DNA of 58,547 nt from Spirogloea muscicola (GCA_009602725.1 WELB01000110.1:255863-314409), one strand, 5' to 3'; shown: positions 10,501 through 22,550, counted from the stretch's first letter. The notes: a model not told the origin generated them from the letters alone. Numbers and translations: made by a program.

Positions 10501-13500
10501 TGTGATACTGACTTACAATGTTTCAGCAGGAAGGTGACGAGAAAAAGGGTGTTGAGATAGAAAAGTCGGCTGAGGTGGACATGGCTGGCCTGAGATTGAT
10601 GGCCCGCTCTCTTCCGGTCACTGAGGCCACGCTGGCAAGGATCATTGTCATGGGTCTTTCTGTACGTTCACCCTCAAGCTATACTCTGCTTTTATGGGAT
10701 GCCAAATTAGCCAACTTCGTGCTTTTAACATGGACTTGATTTGTTAGATGTACATTTCTTGCAAAGTGCAACGACCGCGTCATCTATCTTATCATCATTG
10801 TCAGTTTTGTTCAGCTTTTCCTTTTATAGCATTGTATGATCTTAATCATGTGCGAGTGATCCAGAGTCCATTGTTGCACATGTCCCAAACTATGAACAGG
10901 ATGGCAATCCTCTTTCCCGGGAGTCTGCTGTTGAGGTCCTGGACCATCTTATACTCAGAGCGGCCGAGGCCCGGCAGAGAATCCCTGCTGCCTTGCACGC
11001 CAAGAGTGCCCAGGTCTGACAACTCAGACAAGCCAGTGGTTGATTTGAAGCTCAACATAATTCTGTGCAGCCAAGAAAGCCAGATGATGTTGTCACGTGA
11101 TGCTCAGATATCAGCAATCATTCTACTTGACAACTGTTCAACTCGGAGATGAGTCAGTGTGGTCAAGAGAGCAGCATGGTCAACTAATCTCTCCTTATCT
11201 TCTTGAAAACAGCTATCTCTAGCCATATTGAAGCTGAGCAGTCCAGAGGCAATTGCAAGAACGACAGAGGCGGCTTCTCAATCAGGAGTGAGGGAGCTAT
11301 TGTTGCCTCTGATGTCATCTGCTGCATGGCACTTCGTGCATTATGAGCACCTGAGAATGCACACGACATAGGGGACAGGTTCTGGTACTTAGATAGGAGG
11401 TACGCGTTATCTATAAGCTCAGCACCACTTCACTTTTTGGGCTTTGCGCAGAATGCATCTCTCTTTTGGAAGGCATGTTTGGCCATCGTGGTTTTGGCTG
11501 CGGCCAACCCAGTATCTATTGGAGCCTTTGCTTGGACCAACATTCCGTCTGTGAAGCTTCTGATGGAGGCTCTCATCACATGCTCGGCACATCCCTATGC
11601 CACCAGTCATTCAAGGCATGGATTTATATTGGGTTGACGCACCTAGAAGGCTCTGCAAAGGGAATGCTGATGAGAGCTGCAGAGCTGCTTGTTGCTGTTG
11701 GTCTACAAGCTGGCGCTGCACGATCAAGGGATACACGCAGCAACATGTGTTGAGGAAGTCATCAACTATACATGTCAACTTGAGAACCTTGTCAATTCTG
11801 TGTCTTGTGGCAGTCCACGTGGGAGAGGCACAGCTCAAGCGCACATCAATGATGCCCACTCAAGTGCCAGTGTAAGGCAGCCTTTCTTGTCATCAATCTC
11901 TGAAGATGCAGTTTTCTGACCCCATCTGGTACCTGCCTGCCAGCTAATTAGGTAGATACTGAATTCCAGATTGTCAGCTAAATACGTTGGACAAGCTCGA
12001 GCATGCTTGGCAGGCCCTTATAGCCGCCAACCTTTGCATTTCCAGAGTAGCATCTGCATCTGGACTACTACTTTGGACTTGAGTGTCCAGTAACATGTTT
12101 ACCAGATACAAAAATGTCGCACTTTGATCACCTCAGGAGGGACCTGCGGCTGACGACCTCGGTACGCCCATTATCCATCCGGCAATGCCACCAGGCGAGT
12201 TGTGGGAGGAGTTATATCGCAGGGATGCCAAGCTCGGCCTGGGGTGCAGCCTAAGAGCCAGCAGGAACCCCGACTGGCTCGCTGAAATCGCCGGCAGCCA
12301 GGTACGTAGACCATGTTGAAGCAGATGTGCAGAGTCAGTGAGTACATAGCTTTGGATTTGCATCATGGCCTGACGCCCGACTTGGTGCCTCTCAAATTTG
12401 CTTGTGGTAGATGTCTTGCAGGATATCAAGGATGCCTGGGCATGGCTGCGCGAGGTGCTGGAGAGGGATCCGGGAGTATGTTCATCGCTGCCTACTGCGT
12501 GGCAGGCAAGATGGCTTCTTAGAAATTTATTTATCCAATAGAAAAGTATTCAACTTCACTATTATTTATGATAGTTTCAATATAATCTATATTTTTTTCT
12601 GCAAAAAACGTCATCCTCACTGTTGCTGAGTATTGGCCAAGAGTTGCCTAGCTTGGGGAGTCTGCACAGTAGGTTGATAGCTCCCTACAATGTCGATGTT
12701 CTTAGCTCTGATTTGGCAGCTGCGGTGGTTCAGGCAGAGCTCTTCTACCAGCTGGTGGCTTTCAAAGTCAAGGACGACCAAGCGATGGCTTTGCTGGCTC
12801 AAAGCCTGCATGCGGTTGCCGTTGGAGCAAAGGTGTGTCCAGACTCACAGGAGCAGCACGGAGAGGAAAGGGAAGGCCCTCTTCCTATGCCTCTGAGGAA
12901 TACGGATGCCACAGCAGTTATTGGCTTCTTTGCAGGTGATGCATCTTTCCAGGCAGCTCTGGAGCCTTGACTTGCCGATGATGTTGGGTTCAGTATTTAG
13001 GCTTCAGGGTTTAGTAGGGTTCAGGGTTTAGGGGTTTTAGATTAGGGTTTAGGATTTAGGGTTTAGGGTAGTCTAGCTCTGTAGCCTTGACTTGCCATTG
13101 AAGGAATGCCTCATCCTACTTGGGCTTCTCTTAATCGGTGTATAAGTAGCTCGAAGTAACTCATTTTAGCCTGTAATTACTTTGATCCGGTGCAGGGAAG
13201 CTCGCATCCAAGAGCTCTTTGGCACGCCAGGTGAGCAAGCAGTGCCTCTTGACGATTTTCGGCCACATACCAGGCAGCCCTGCGCAGGTACATACAGCTC
13301 CCACTGGCAGAGCATCGCCTTCGGCTGCAAATGCCGGCCAGCTGGGAGCAAAGGCAGTAGCACCTCAGGTCAGCCTGGTTACTGGCGTCCAAGCAACGTG
13401 GCTTGAGGCAATGGACTCTCTACTAGAGCCCCAGAAGGCAGACATCATGGCTGTCGCGGTGCCCCATCTGAGGCATGCCATCTTCCAGGAGCCATCCGCT

Positions 13501-16500
13501 TTTGAGGTATGCCGCTGACTTTCACTTGCACGTTGACCGCTTATACGTCAAGAGTTGTCGTTGCACACTTCTTACTTGCTTGACTTTGAGCGTCAACAAG
13601 GTAGAGGCCATGCTCATCAAATTTGTCGCACTTTCCTACAAACCTCTAAGAAAGCATGATCTTGTTCCACAATGTTGGCAGGTAGCAGCTTACTTCCACG
13701 TCCTCGCTCAGTACGAGACCTGGGACGGTTTAGCACAGTGCTACGTCCAGCTGGCCCTTGCACGGCCGCTATTTGCAGCTGGATTCTTTCCCCATCATGA
13801 AGCAGGCCCGTCAGGAATCGACATCCAAGGACAACAATCCTCGGGTTTTGCAAGCTGGGAGCCTCTAAGATCTGAGCTCCAGCAGGGCATCGTGAGAGCT
13901 ATCTGCGAAACAGCGGGTGCAGAGCGTGGAGGTCAGGCCACCGAGAATGGCAGGAGGGCCGGCATCTGGGCGCTGTGCACTCTTGTCTCATGCCCAAGGG
14001 ACTTCGTAACAGGAGCTTTTCAGGAGGAGTACGACAAGCTGGTTGCGACGCTGTTGTCGGACCTGGATGGTGGCAACAAACAGCAGCAACAAGGAATCAC
14101 CACCTCCTTGATGGATGACAACCAGTTGCTGCAGCTGGCTAATGGCTGGGACTCGAGGCTGGCAAAAGGTGGGGGATTGCTCCGCACCAGCACGTTCATG
14201 GACAACATCCAGTAAACCTGCACTCTGTTTGTCGTACACTCATTTGCTAGTGCTTTTGACCCGATTGAGTCTGGGTTTTACACTTGTCAAACTGGTGCGT
14301 CTGATTCATTTTTATTTTTGACCATCCTGGACTTGATAGCAGGGCTCGCACTTCATGTGAAAAAAGTATCAGCAACGCGGGAATCTGGCAGTGATGAGCT
14401 TTTGACGACAGCTGAAAGGGTTATCTCAGATTCAGGGATCCAGCTGCCGAAGGACAGGTACATAAGGATGTTGTGTACACATCTAGCACATGAATGCACG
14501 GTTGTGTGCCTGGCCAGAGATGCATGTATTGTTGTCCTTTGCACCCGCATTGACGTTATGCAGGTCTGCAGTTGTCCTGGCATGCTTATCTCAGTCCTAT
14601 TTAGCCAACTTCATCCTCTAAAGTGACTGTGATACCAGTCACCTCAACAGGGTACCAGGACATTCATGTAGATATACATCCAATCTGAGCATGCCGCTTC
14701 TCCTGTATTAAGCAGCCCAACCTGTGGGCTGTGTCTGCGCTAGTCATTGTAGCTACCTAAACCCACTGTGCTCCCGCCACAGGTTGCTACGATCAGTGGA
14801 AGTTGGTGGTGAAAGAAGAGCTCTCGTGAAGGAGGAGGGCTCCACCGAGGCTCTCAAGGACGCTGGCGGTCTGCAAAAGGAACGAGTCATGGCGGAGGTG
14901 CAGGTCGCAAGTGCAGAGGACATTGATACTCTAACGCGGAGAGCACTCGAGTGGCTGTCATCTACGGGAGAAGATGTGAGCGAGAGCAAGGAAGTGCTTA
15001 AGGGTTCGGCGTACTGGTCCCTCAGGTGCAGGATGCAGTCGTCCGGTGAAGACAGCTCGAGAGTCGCCGTTGCCTGCGCTCGCGCTTTCGCACAGCACCG
15101 CTTCGAGGAAAATGTGCCACAAGGGAAACGGCTGACCCTTCTGCTCCAGCTCGTCTCGGTCCTCTGTCGCACTCTGCAGAGGTCCAACCAGAGCTCACGG
15201 GCTCCCGGGCCAGACGACACACAGCTTGCTGCAGAAGGGGTCAAGCAGCGATTGCTGGCCATCAGCTGGTCGGCTCTTCCAAAGTATGCGACCGTCTTCC
15301 TGGGCCGCATTGGAGACGAGCTTCGACCCCAGCTTGCGCACCGCACTACTGCTCCTGCTGCAGCAATCGGCCACTCTGATCTGCGAGATGAAGACATTGG
15401 CAGGGAAGGGGGCATGGACACACCACAACTTGAACAGCTACCAGGCGACTCTTTGGCACGCTCTTTAGAGCCATTAGTAGCTGACGCCATAGATGGAGGA
15501 GGCAAAGGACGAGAACATCTGGCCACTGAGCAGAAGATCTATCAGCTCATCGGGCTACTCTCAAAGTTGCTACAGTGCAGCATGTATCAGGATCCGAATG
15601 CAAGGCCGGAGAAGGCAGGAGTTCTAGCAGAATTTGCGGACGAAAAGAAGAGGAGAGGCAGGGAAGTTATCATTACGGAGCTCTTGCAGTGGCTGGACTG
15701 TGACTGGGAGGTGCGCTCGAAGCTCGATAGTGTAGAGGACATGGATTTGGGTCGTGCGTTACTGGAGAACCTTGTAGATGTCGGATCCAGACAGGCTGTC
15801 AAGAGAATCGCTACCAGGCTCAGCTTTCAGATTGCACGCTGTGATCTAGCAGTTCCTGCAGCATCCCGGCCCGTCAGTGACAATTTTGCAGTAGCCAGAT
15901 TTCTTGTGGACTGCCTGCAGCTGGGGCTTGCCGAGGCAAGTTACCCGTCTTCCCCATTTGCCCTTGCTGGACCAGATTGAGGTCAGGCCTAATTGTGCTA
16001 TTTCATGGAGATCTGCAGATGATCCTCTACACTCCACCTCAAACGTGTGACCAGCCAAGGCTGTGACTTTCACTGTGATTTTCTTATTCTTGATTACAAT
16101 GCTCAGGAATAGTGCTCAAGACGTATTCCTGCTGCCTGACGTGCGCATCTCAGTTGACAGTTGTTTACTTGTTGAAAGCGCAGGTGACGGCCGAGGCTTT
16201 GGCAGATGCCTTTCTTTTGCAGCCCGAACGTAAAGATGGGGCTTGGCTGGAGCCTCTCATGATGGCCGTTACATCTGGCATTGTCAATGCCCAAGCGCTC
16301 CAGCACCACCTGTATGGCGTAGCCCCTGCTTGAACCCTTTGAAGTGCAAGTCCTCTGCACAGATGCTCCAAGAGACTCGATTTGCTTTCAAGTTCCTGCA
16401 CTCTCAATACAAGATATGCAGATTCAAGATTGGCTTTCTAATAGCTCTGGATTGATCTGACCCTCATGGACTTTGGAGCTTGCTGTTGCTCATAAGTCAT

Positions 16501-19045
16501 TGCTTCCATGAAGCTTCTGCTCACCATGTTGGACCGGCGTGGCGCCCTTGCCCACACCTTTCAGAGCAACGAAGACAGAAGAAGCATCTGGGGAGGCCGT
16601 GGTTCGAGCTATTGTGAGGCTTCAGGCCCATCTGTACATTGCCTCACCCTCGTCGCTCAAAGCCGCCTGGCGCTTGGACAAGCGGAGAATCCTTTGCTGC
16701 ACAGCAGAGCTCCTCTCAAGCATGAGTATGGCACAAGTAAGTTGCTCTGATCTGCAGCTGCAGCTGAAGCTGCAAATGGGCGCTTTGTGCATTGCAACCA
16801 AGCCATGCTTCTTGTGACTATATCATGCTCTCCTTTGGCGCAGGGCAAAAAGTTGGCCTGGAATCTTGAGCTACACAAGTACCTGCAGTCCTTATGCTCC
16901 GTTGACAATGCTGCAGCAATGGCTGCTACAGGTAGGATAAGATCCACTCCTGCAGTGCTAAGATCGATCAATCGACTGATTGTTTGATCAGTTGGTTAAT
17001 CGCTTGTGGACAATTGTACGCCTTGTTGCTGACTGCATTGGACATCTTGAGCTAAGCTGGCACTGCGGTGTCTCTCAACAGGCTTCTGCAAAGACTTCAG
17101 TAGAAGGCACCCGGCTCTGCTGCTCTCTCATCTGCCAGCCCTCGCTATCCAACTTCAGGTGAACAGCCCAGGTTCTGGATCAGTCCAGCCGGCCCAGCCT
17201 TCTAGCTAGCACACCACCCTGGCTGTGAACAGCTTGTGCTTAGTGGAGATTGATCGTGAGCAATTCTTGTTTGGACATGACTCCAGTATGTCAAGATTCT
17301 GGAGAAGCAGCACATGTATAAGTAGCAGTCACTTAAGCCGAGAGTGACAATGCATGTTCTATTTGCAGGAGGTCATGAGGGAAGAGGGAAGCATTGCCAC
17401 CAATGGAAGCCTCTATTTGCGAGCAGTCGCTATGCTAGATTCAGTCCGCCATTTCCTGCTCCCGTCTTACAACGGGCACGAAGCCCAAGGGGAATCCCTG
17501 AGAGGGGCTTCCTCAGCACCCAGCAAGGCAATGCCTCCTTGGGCCATAAAGCCACTGGAGTCAATGCTTAAAATCATCTTCGATATCCTGAAGGCTGTCA
17601 AAGGGCAGGGCGCGCAAGAGCAGGGGAACGCTGCAGTCGTCGCCCAGCTCGTGGACTTCCTATGTCACTGCGTCGTAGCAGGTACACATATACTTCAGAT
17701 TCATGTGATTGTGTCAGATTGCAGCGAAGGCTTGCAATGCGAAGGTTATCTGAATGTGCCAGTGTGCTGCACAGTGGCACGTTGCTCCTGCAGCAACTTT
17801 TGACCATGTCTTTTCGCTTACTGCGTGGCACAGGGCAGCATTCAGCTGCCTTAGTTGCAAGGGAGGAAGACCTTTTGAGGGCCTTGGAGGCAGAGTATGT
17901 CAAAGTCAAGAAGCTGGGGTTCCTGCAATCGCTTCTGCATGACCAAAGTTTACGTTCACAACAGTTGTCAAGGGACATTGCCACTCCTGAGCTGCACCAT
18001 GTGCGGACAAGGCTGGCCAGGCTCACTCAAGTCAGGCAGCTGGACGTTCTGGCAACCAAAGTCTATGCGCATAGCCCTACACTTCGTAGCACCATGAGGG
18101 TAACGATCCATCCCCCTTCAGTGTCAGTGTAAGAATCTGAGTGACACTCTTTTTTAGGTGGCACGATTTGGTTGACAGGCTAAACCTTCCTGTCTGGCTT
18201 TGTAACTTCCAGGAGGCGGACATTTCTGATGACCACGAGGATGGTTACAACGGAGCCCCAACAATGCTCGCCTTGTTGACTGACATCGAGAGGGCTTCAG
18301 CCAGGATGCCCCCTGTCCTGAGCATGCTGGAGAATGAACTGCTGCCGACGCTTGACATTTGCGACCCTGCAATTGAGGAGCTTGCTACTACCCTCATTGA
18401 ACGGCTGCTGGAGAGTCGCATGAGGTTGTGCACTGCAGCTGCGCAGACTGAACTTCTAAAATCAACATCAATCTGTGGAAGCACAAGAGGCCCAGCTGTG
18501 AAGTGTATCAGCTGAAGGCTATCATCCAGGGCTCCAGATTTCTGAGGCATCTCTTGTTAAACAATGTATTGCAGCTTGGAGAACGCGGATTGTGTGGCGA
18601 CACGGCTCTTGAAGCAGTTGACAAGCAACAGGACAGGCTTAGTGCATTCCTCTGTACAAAGAGTGGCTCGCTTATTCCCATTACTGTCAGGTACTTATTC
18701 TGAGCCAGTGGTGCAGAAAGTCGGCCACAATGTGTGTGCGTGAGCGTGGTCATGCATGCGAAGAAGCCTGCGCGCGTGCCCATGTGCGTGCTCGAAACTG
18801 TGCTTCCTTGTGTGCGTGCCTCATCAGGGATGCTTTGGCATGTCTGTCTTCAGGATGCTTTGGCTTGTCATTGTGTGCAAGTCACACAAATGACAAGCCT
18901 CTGGTGCCCAAGTTGTGGTGCTGAATATTATATTGCATATTTTGCAGGACAAAGAGAGGAGTTGTTACAGATGCTATTCGAAACAGGCTATGTAGCAGCA
19001 ACAGAGCTTCCAAAGTTGCTCCAGTTACCTTTTAGTGTACATTGA
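4598..19045 (+). CDS. Integrator complex subunit 1 (INTS1)
   Basis: Scaffold subunit of Integrator, the nuclear complex that binds RNA polymerase II, cleaves snRNA 3' ends and attenuates transcription. It is assigned by motif order along the whole protein: VEAAYQAHGAKDAERLVQVL; YVGPRTWVERDSCKDFVAAL (DUF3677-like N-terminal region); CRGLMQ; NPVSIGAFAWTNIPSVKLLM; SRNPDWLAEI; LLQWLD; LLTDIERASARMPPVLSMLE near the end. Supported exons include 4598-4669, 4867-5355, 6002-6192, 6574-6717, 7004-7102, 7269-7306, 7434-7479, 7692-7804, 8016-8199, 8337-8426 (GC donor), 8727-8846, 8948-9000, 9204-9318, 9694-9831, 10131-10244, 10527-10661, 10900-11013, 11213-11335, 11452-~11630, 12137-12301, 12422-12475 or -12505, ~12730-12832, ~13681-14213, ~14784-15935, ~17370-17680, ~18213-18500, ~18947-19045. 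The joins at 5355-6002, 7479-7692, 12505-13680 and 15935-18947 are incomplete. The ATG and first exon are inferred. Confidence 0.85.
12985..13071 (+). repeat. Interstitial telomere-like (TTTAGGG) tract
   Basis: A degenerate run of TTTAGGG-type motifs (exact units such as TTTAGGGTTTAGGG near its right end) inside an intron of the INTS1 gene. It is flanked by imperfect direct repeats of about 27 bases: AGCTCTGGAGCCTTGACTTG at 12954 and AGCTCTGTAGCCTTGACTTG at 13073. Confidence 0.9.
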
Positions 19046-19475
19046 ATTAGCATAACCAAGGTTTAGGCTGGGGGGAGGCTACAAGTCAAGTCCGTGCAGC
19101 ACCTCCTAAGGTGCAAGCACACGAGCTGCTCCGTCAGTCCCTCTGCATGCGCTGGGCTGGATGGCACGGCCACCCTTGATGCATAGTAGCCGCGATATTT
19201 CCTTCTCTCTATCACCTCGTATGGCCCCCTTTAGGAGAGCAAGATGCGAGGTGTGCGCATCGCCAAGCCCACGCGCGATGATGCACGCACGGCCAGGGAC
19301 GGGGTAGTGTCCACTCACTGTGTGTGACAATGTTGGAGACTCCAATAGCGAAATTTAAAAGCAGAAGTAATGGCAAAACTTATGAGTTTAAAGGGGCCCG
19401 CAAGATATCGATGTTCTATGTGATAGTCGTGAGAGCAACAGCTTGAGTTAATGCTTGGGCTGGCCACACTCACCA
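19046..19475. other. INTS1 3' flank, no gene seen
   Basis: Sequence after the INTS1 stop. No coding signal or recognisable repeat was found before the retroelement fragments begin at about 19476. The INTS1 3' UTR and polyadenylation site should lie here. Confidence 0.5.
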
Positions 19476-19875
19476 AGCGGGCGACGGTTGTGAAAGAAGA
19501 GAAGTGGCTCTCCCAGCGGGGGCAAGGGCTGTGAAAAGCCAGCCCGAAAAGAATTGACAAAGGTTCGAAAGGGCCAAATGACGGGAGGGCCTAAAGCACT
19601 AAGCAGCTACGAAGGGGCCTCAAGATGCTGTGTCAGAACGGGGGATGATGGACCACTCAGTAGGCACGAGTGAGGAGCCTCAAATCCGACAGACTAGCTG
19701 CCGGAAAATTATCCTCCTGACGAAAGCCGGAGGCCGCAGCGAGAGCACGGCCAGCACGCAGGTGCAAGGCGTGGGCCTTGGACCGCTGAAGGGAGAAGGA
19801 CAATCGCATACGATATACCTGAGCCCACGAGCCAGCGGCGTTGAAGTCAGCCGGCTCACCACGTCTGCGGGACAC
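19476..19875 (-). mobile_element. Non-LTR retroelement 3' end: C-terminal tail plus hairpin UTR
   Basis: On the minus strand this fragment encodes the family C-terminus: FNAAGSWAQVYRMRL-type residues, RAGRALAAASGFRQ, then SDLRLLTRAY and a stop at about 19657. About 90 bases further (19560-19490) lies the 3' UTR motif: CTTTGTCAATTCTTTTCG, then GGGCTGGC, a short loop and CAGCCC, then CCATTGGGAGAGCC-like sequence. It gives the clearest contiguous view of tail plus hairpin. Confidence 0.8.
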
Positions 19876-19889
19876 AGCGCGCCGCGCAA

Positions 19890-20010
19890 GCCTGGCCAGC
19901 AGGTCGAGCCACTTTCACAGCGACGGCTGCGAAAGAAGAAGAAGTGGCTCTCCCAATGGGGCCTCTCCCAAGGGCTGTGAAAGGCCAACCCAGATCCCAG
20001 TCCAAAGGTG
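19890..20010 (-). repeat. Hairpin unit of the retroelement family
   Basis: On the plus strand it reads GAAGTGGCTCTCCCAATGGG, then CAAGGGCTGTGAAAGGCCAA and a decayed right arm. This matches the hairpin units seen elsewhere without an adjoining C-terminal coding tail. Confidence 0.6.
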
Positions 20011-20187
20011 TAACGATCCCGCCGCTTGGATCCCGCCACACGGTGCTGCCAGCGTCACATGGCCGCAAGTCGTTTAACGGACAAAGTGGCCCGACCAGGT
20101 GGCGCGGGCGGGCGGCTTGTGGGGCAAGTGGCCCGCCTAGGTGCGCGAAAGTCCCGCCCGTCCTGGAAGACCCCTCGCCAGCTTCAA

Positions 20188-21690
20188 GAAGTGCGCGCCC
20201 ATAGAGAAGAGGGGCTGGCAAAGCCAGCCCAAAAAAGAATGGACAGTGTCCAAAGCCAAAGAAAGAGGAGCCGGAAAAAGGACTACACTACAAAACACTG
20301 CAGAACACAGAGACAATGCAGAGGGAAGCTCAGCAGTACCCACGAGTGAGCAACATCAGGTCTGAGTAGCTCGCTGCAGGGAAAGAGGCACTCCGCCGAG
20401 ACCCAGAGGCGGCGGCCATAGCACGGCCTGCTCGCGTGTGGACGGCGTGGGCAAGGGAGCGTCGAAGCGATACGGCCAGGCGCATGCGGAAGACTTGTGC
20501 GAGCGAACCGGCGGCGTTGAAGCCGGGCAGACCCGGCCGCCGGTCAATGGCCTGGCGGGCAAGCCGCTGAAGGAGATCCAGCCAGCGGCTGCCGAAAGCC
20601 CCGTGTCCATCCATCGCCAGGGCCGCGAATTCATCTCCCACCGGGTGATCTGCATATTTTCGCTCCTTGCCCCGGGCCGCCTGGCCGACCGCGTGCCCTG
20701 CAAACGACGCCGATCTGGTGGGATTGGCGGAGTCGATGCAGTCAGTTGCCCAGGGGACCGCCGCCGGGCGGGATGGCGACCAGGTCGGCGCGTCGCGTAT
20801 GGGGCTGGCCGTCCGCGCCCAGCTGGATGTGCATGATGGAGGAGTTCTCCACCGCGACCTTAAAACCAGCCTCCGAAAACACCCCCTGCATACCATCGCG
20901 CAGGAGGTCGTGGGAAGCGGTCCGCTCGCCCCCGTGTGCGCAACGGAGCATGTGTGCGGCCAGCTCCGCAGGATCAGCGTGACGGGCACCGCACTCGCAT
21001 TGAGTGACGCCCACGAGGCAGGGAGGGAGGAGGCCCAAGAGCCGGTGGACCGCCGTCCTGAAGACCTCGTCGGACATGGTGAGCGCAGCGTGGAGTGGGA
21101 GCGCTGATAGCCACGCCGCCGCCCCAGGGGAGGAGGCCGAGAGCAGCCGGGCGCGCCCTCAAACGTCAGCCGGAGGGAGAAGCTCCACCACCTGGTCGGA
21201 GGCCGCTTTTTCAACCAGCGCCGAGAAGCGTGCCTGGGCACGCTGGTCTGGGGTGTGGGCGAGGTGGATGAAAGGAACTGCTCAGACATGTGGGGGTGGA
21301 CCGCCAGGAGCCCGTCGCGGGCAGAGCGGAGGGCAACCTGAAAAGGCAGCTGACCGATCTCCACCTCAGCTGCCGCCCGCTCCAGGGCTGGCCGTGCACG
21401 AGGAACCTCTGGCACATGGGGGCTGCCACCTGAGCCCAGCTACCCATGTAGGCCGCCTCGCAGGCGCGGGCAACTGAGCGGCATCCCAAGCCGCCACGGC
21501 TGGTCGGCAGGCTAGCCTGCAGCAGCGCAGCTGGTGAGGTGAGGAACGCGGGGTGCTGCACGAGGGTGGCCGCGGACGCCAGGATGCCGGAGTCGAAGGC
21601 CGCATACGCTGCCTTCACCTCCGACGAGGGGGGAATGGTGCGGGCCAGATAGTGTGGCCAGCTTCCACCCTGCAAAGGAGGGGATCCTTT
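20188..21690 (-). mobile_element. 5'-truncated, frameshifted non-LTR retrotransposon with RLE-type endonuclease
   Basis: This is the longest copy of the family. Going down the minus strand it shows a post-RT segment (LPTSRGGLGCRSVARACEAA), a zinc-knuckle-like CECGARHADPAELAAHMLRC, an endonuclease-like stretch RRADLVAIPPGGG followed in another frame by DCIDSANPTRSASF and KERKYADHPVGDEFAALAMD, then the family tail SLAQVFRMRLAVSL and SDLMLLTRGY-C-stop near 20330. The 3' UTR with hairpin continues to about 20190. Coding runs over at least two frames, so it is a pseudogene. No reverse transcriptase catalytic motif remains. Cys/His knuckle followed by D...D...K in this position suggests a restriction-enzyme-like endonuclease class; that class call is from family knowledge. 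Confidence 0.75.
20212..20230. repeat. Perfect 19-nt hairpin, copy 1 (minus-sense element)
   Basis: GGGCTGGCAAAGCCAGCCC: 8-bp stem with a 3-base loop. Further perfect copies lie at 21849-21869, 21980-21998, 49081-49099 and 51608-51626. Confidence 0.95.
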
Positions 21691-21696
21691 GGCCCA

Positions 21697-21895
21697 CCGT
21701 TCTTCTTGCAGCGAGCTACTCAGACCTGATGTTGCTCACTCGTGGGTACTGAGCTTCCCTCTGCATCGTCTCTGTAATCTGCAGTGTTTTGTAGTGTAGT
21801 CCTTTTTCCGGCTCCTCTTTCTTTGGCTTTGGACATTGTCCATTTTTTGGGGCTGGCTTTGCCAGCCCCTCTTCTCTATGGGCGCGCACTTCTCT
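21697..21895 (+). mobile_element. Retroelement 3'-end fragment, opposite orientation
   Basis: A plus-strand copy starting with the codons for YSDLMLLTRGY-stop (21715-21752), then the same 3' UTR as the copy at 20190-20330 (in inverse orientation), including the perfect hairpin at 21849-21869. It abuts the upstream end of the 20188-21690 copy, so the two meet as an inverted pair. Confidence 0.8.
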
Positions 21896-21899
21896 TCTT

Positions 21900-22550
21900 T
21901 GCGCTGGCTCACAACCGCGCTCTCAAGGCCTCTGCGGCACGGGCAGCAGGGCGAGCAGCCTGGCTTCAATGTCTTATTTGGGCTGGCTTTGCCAGCCCTT
22001 CTTCTCAATGGGCGAGCACTTTCTTCTATGTCGCCGGGTCCCTCGCCCAAGTCTTTTGGATTGGGAGAGCCACTTCTTCTTTCGGATGCGCTTGGCCATC
22101 TCTTTGCAGCGGTCCCTTACCTTCGCGGTCCACTTGCGCGCAGGCCGCGCTTTGGCGGCGGCCTCCGGCTTCCGTCAGCGCGACGTCTTTCCGCCTGCTA
22201 GCGATTTCGAACCCTTTCGAACCTTGTCAATTCTTTTCGGGCTGGCTTCTCACAGCCCTTGCCCCCATTGGGAGAGCCATTTCTTCTCCTATTCAGACTG
22301 CATCTACTGACTAGAGGTTACTGACGGTCAACAACTTACCGGGAAACCTTAGCGAACGCGCATTTTGGCCCCATCCGACCTTGTCAATCCTGTCCGTGGT
22401 CACTGTTCACAGCCCTTGCCCCCTTCGTACTTGGCCCTCCATCGCTCAGTACTCACTCGCTCTTTCTCCTTAAAGAGAGCCACCTCCTTTCATTTCTTTG
22501 GGCTGGCCTTCTCACAGCCATTGCTACATTCTCCCACAGGTGCCGCCACT
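21900..22550 (+). mobile_element. Cluster of plus-sense retroelement 3'-end fragments
   Basis: It contains a perfect hairpin at 21980-21998, a frameshifted C-terminal module (AGSLAQVF ... RMRLAISLQRSLTFAVHLRA) at 22030-22200, hairpin units near 22240 and 22505, and a TGCATCTACTGACTAGAGG tail at about 22296. The pieces are probably several nested insertions. Confidence 0.7.

Noticed and set aside
14753-15526. 257-codon minus-strand frame
   Set aside because: Antisense to a long INTS1 exon whose plus frame is conserved with the family.
4598-19045. Alternative identity as Mediator subunit MED12 or MED13
   Set aside because: Large, intron-rich and transcription-related, but lacks the MED12 LCEWAL-type block, while ordered INTS1 motifs run from N- to C-terminus.
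21849-21869. GC-rich hairpin as a bacterial intrinsic terminator
   Set aside because: The DNA is nuclear and intron-bearing, there is no consistent U-tract after the stem, and the hairpin is part of a dispersed retroelement UTR.
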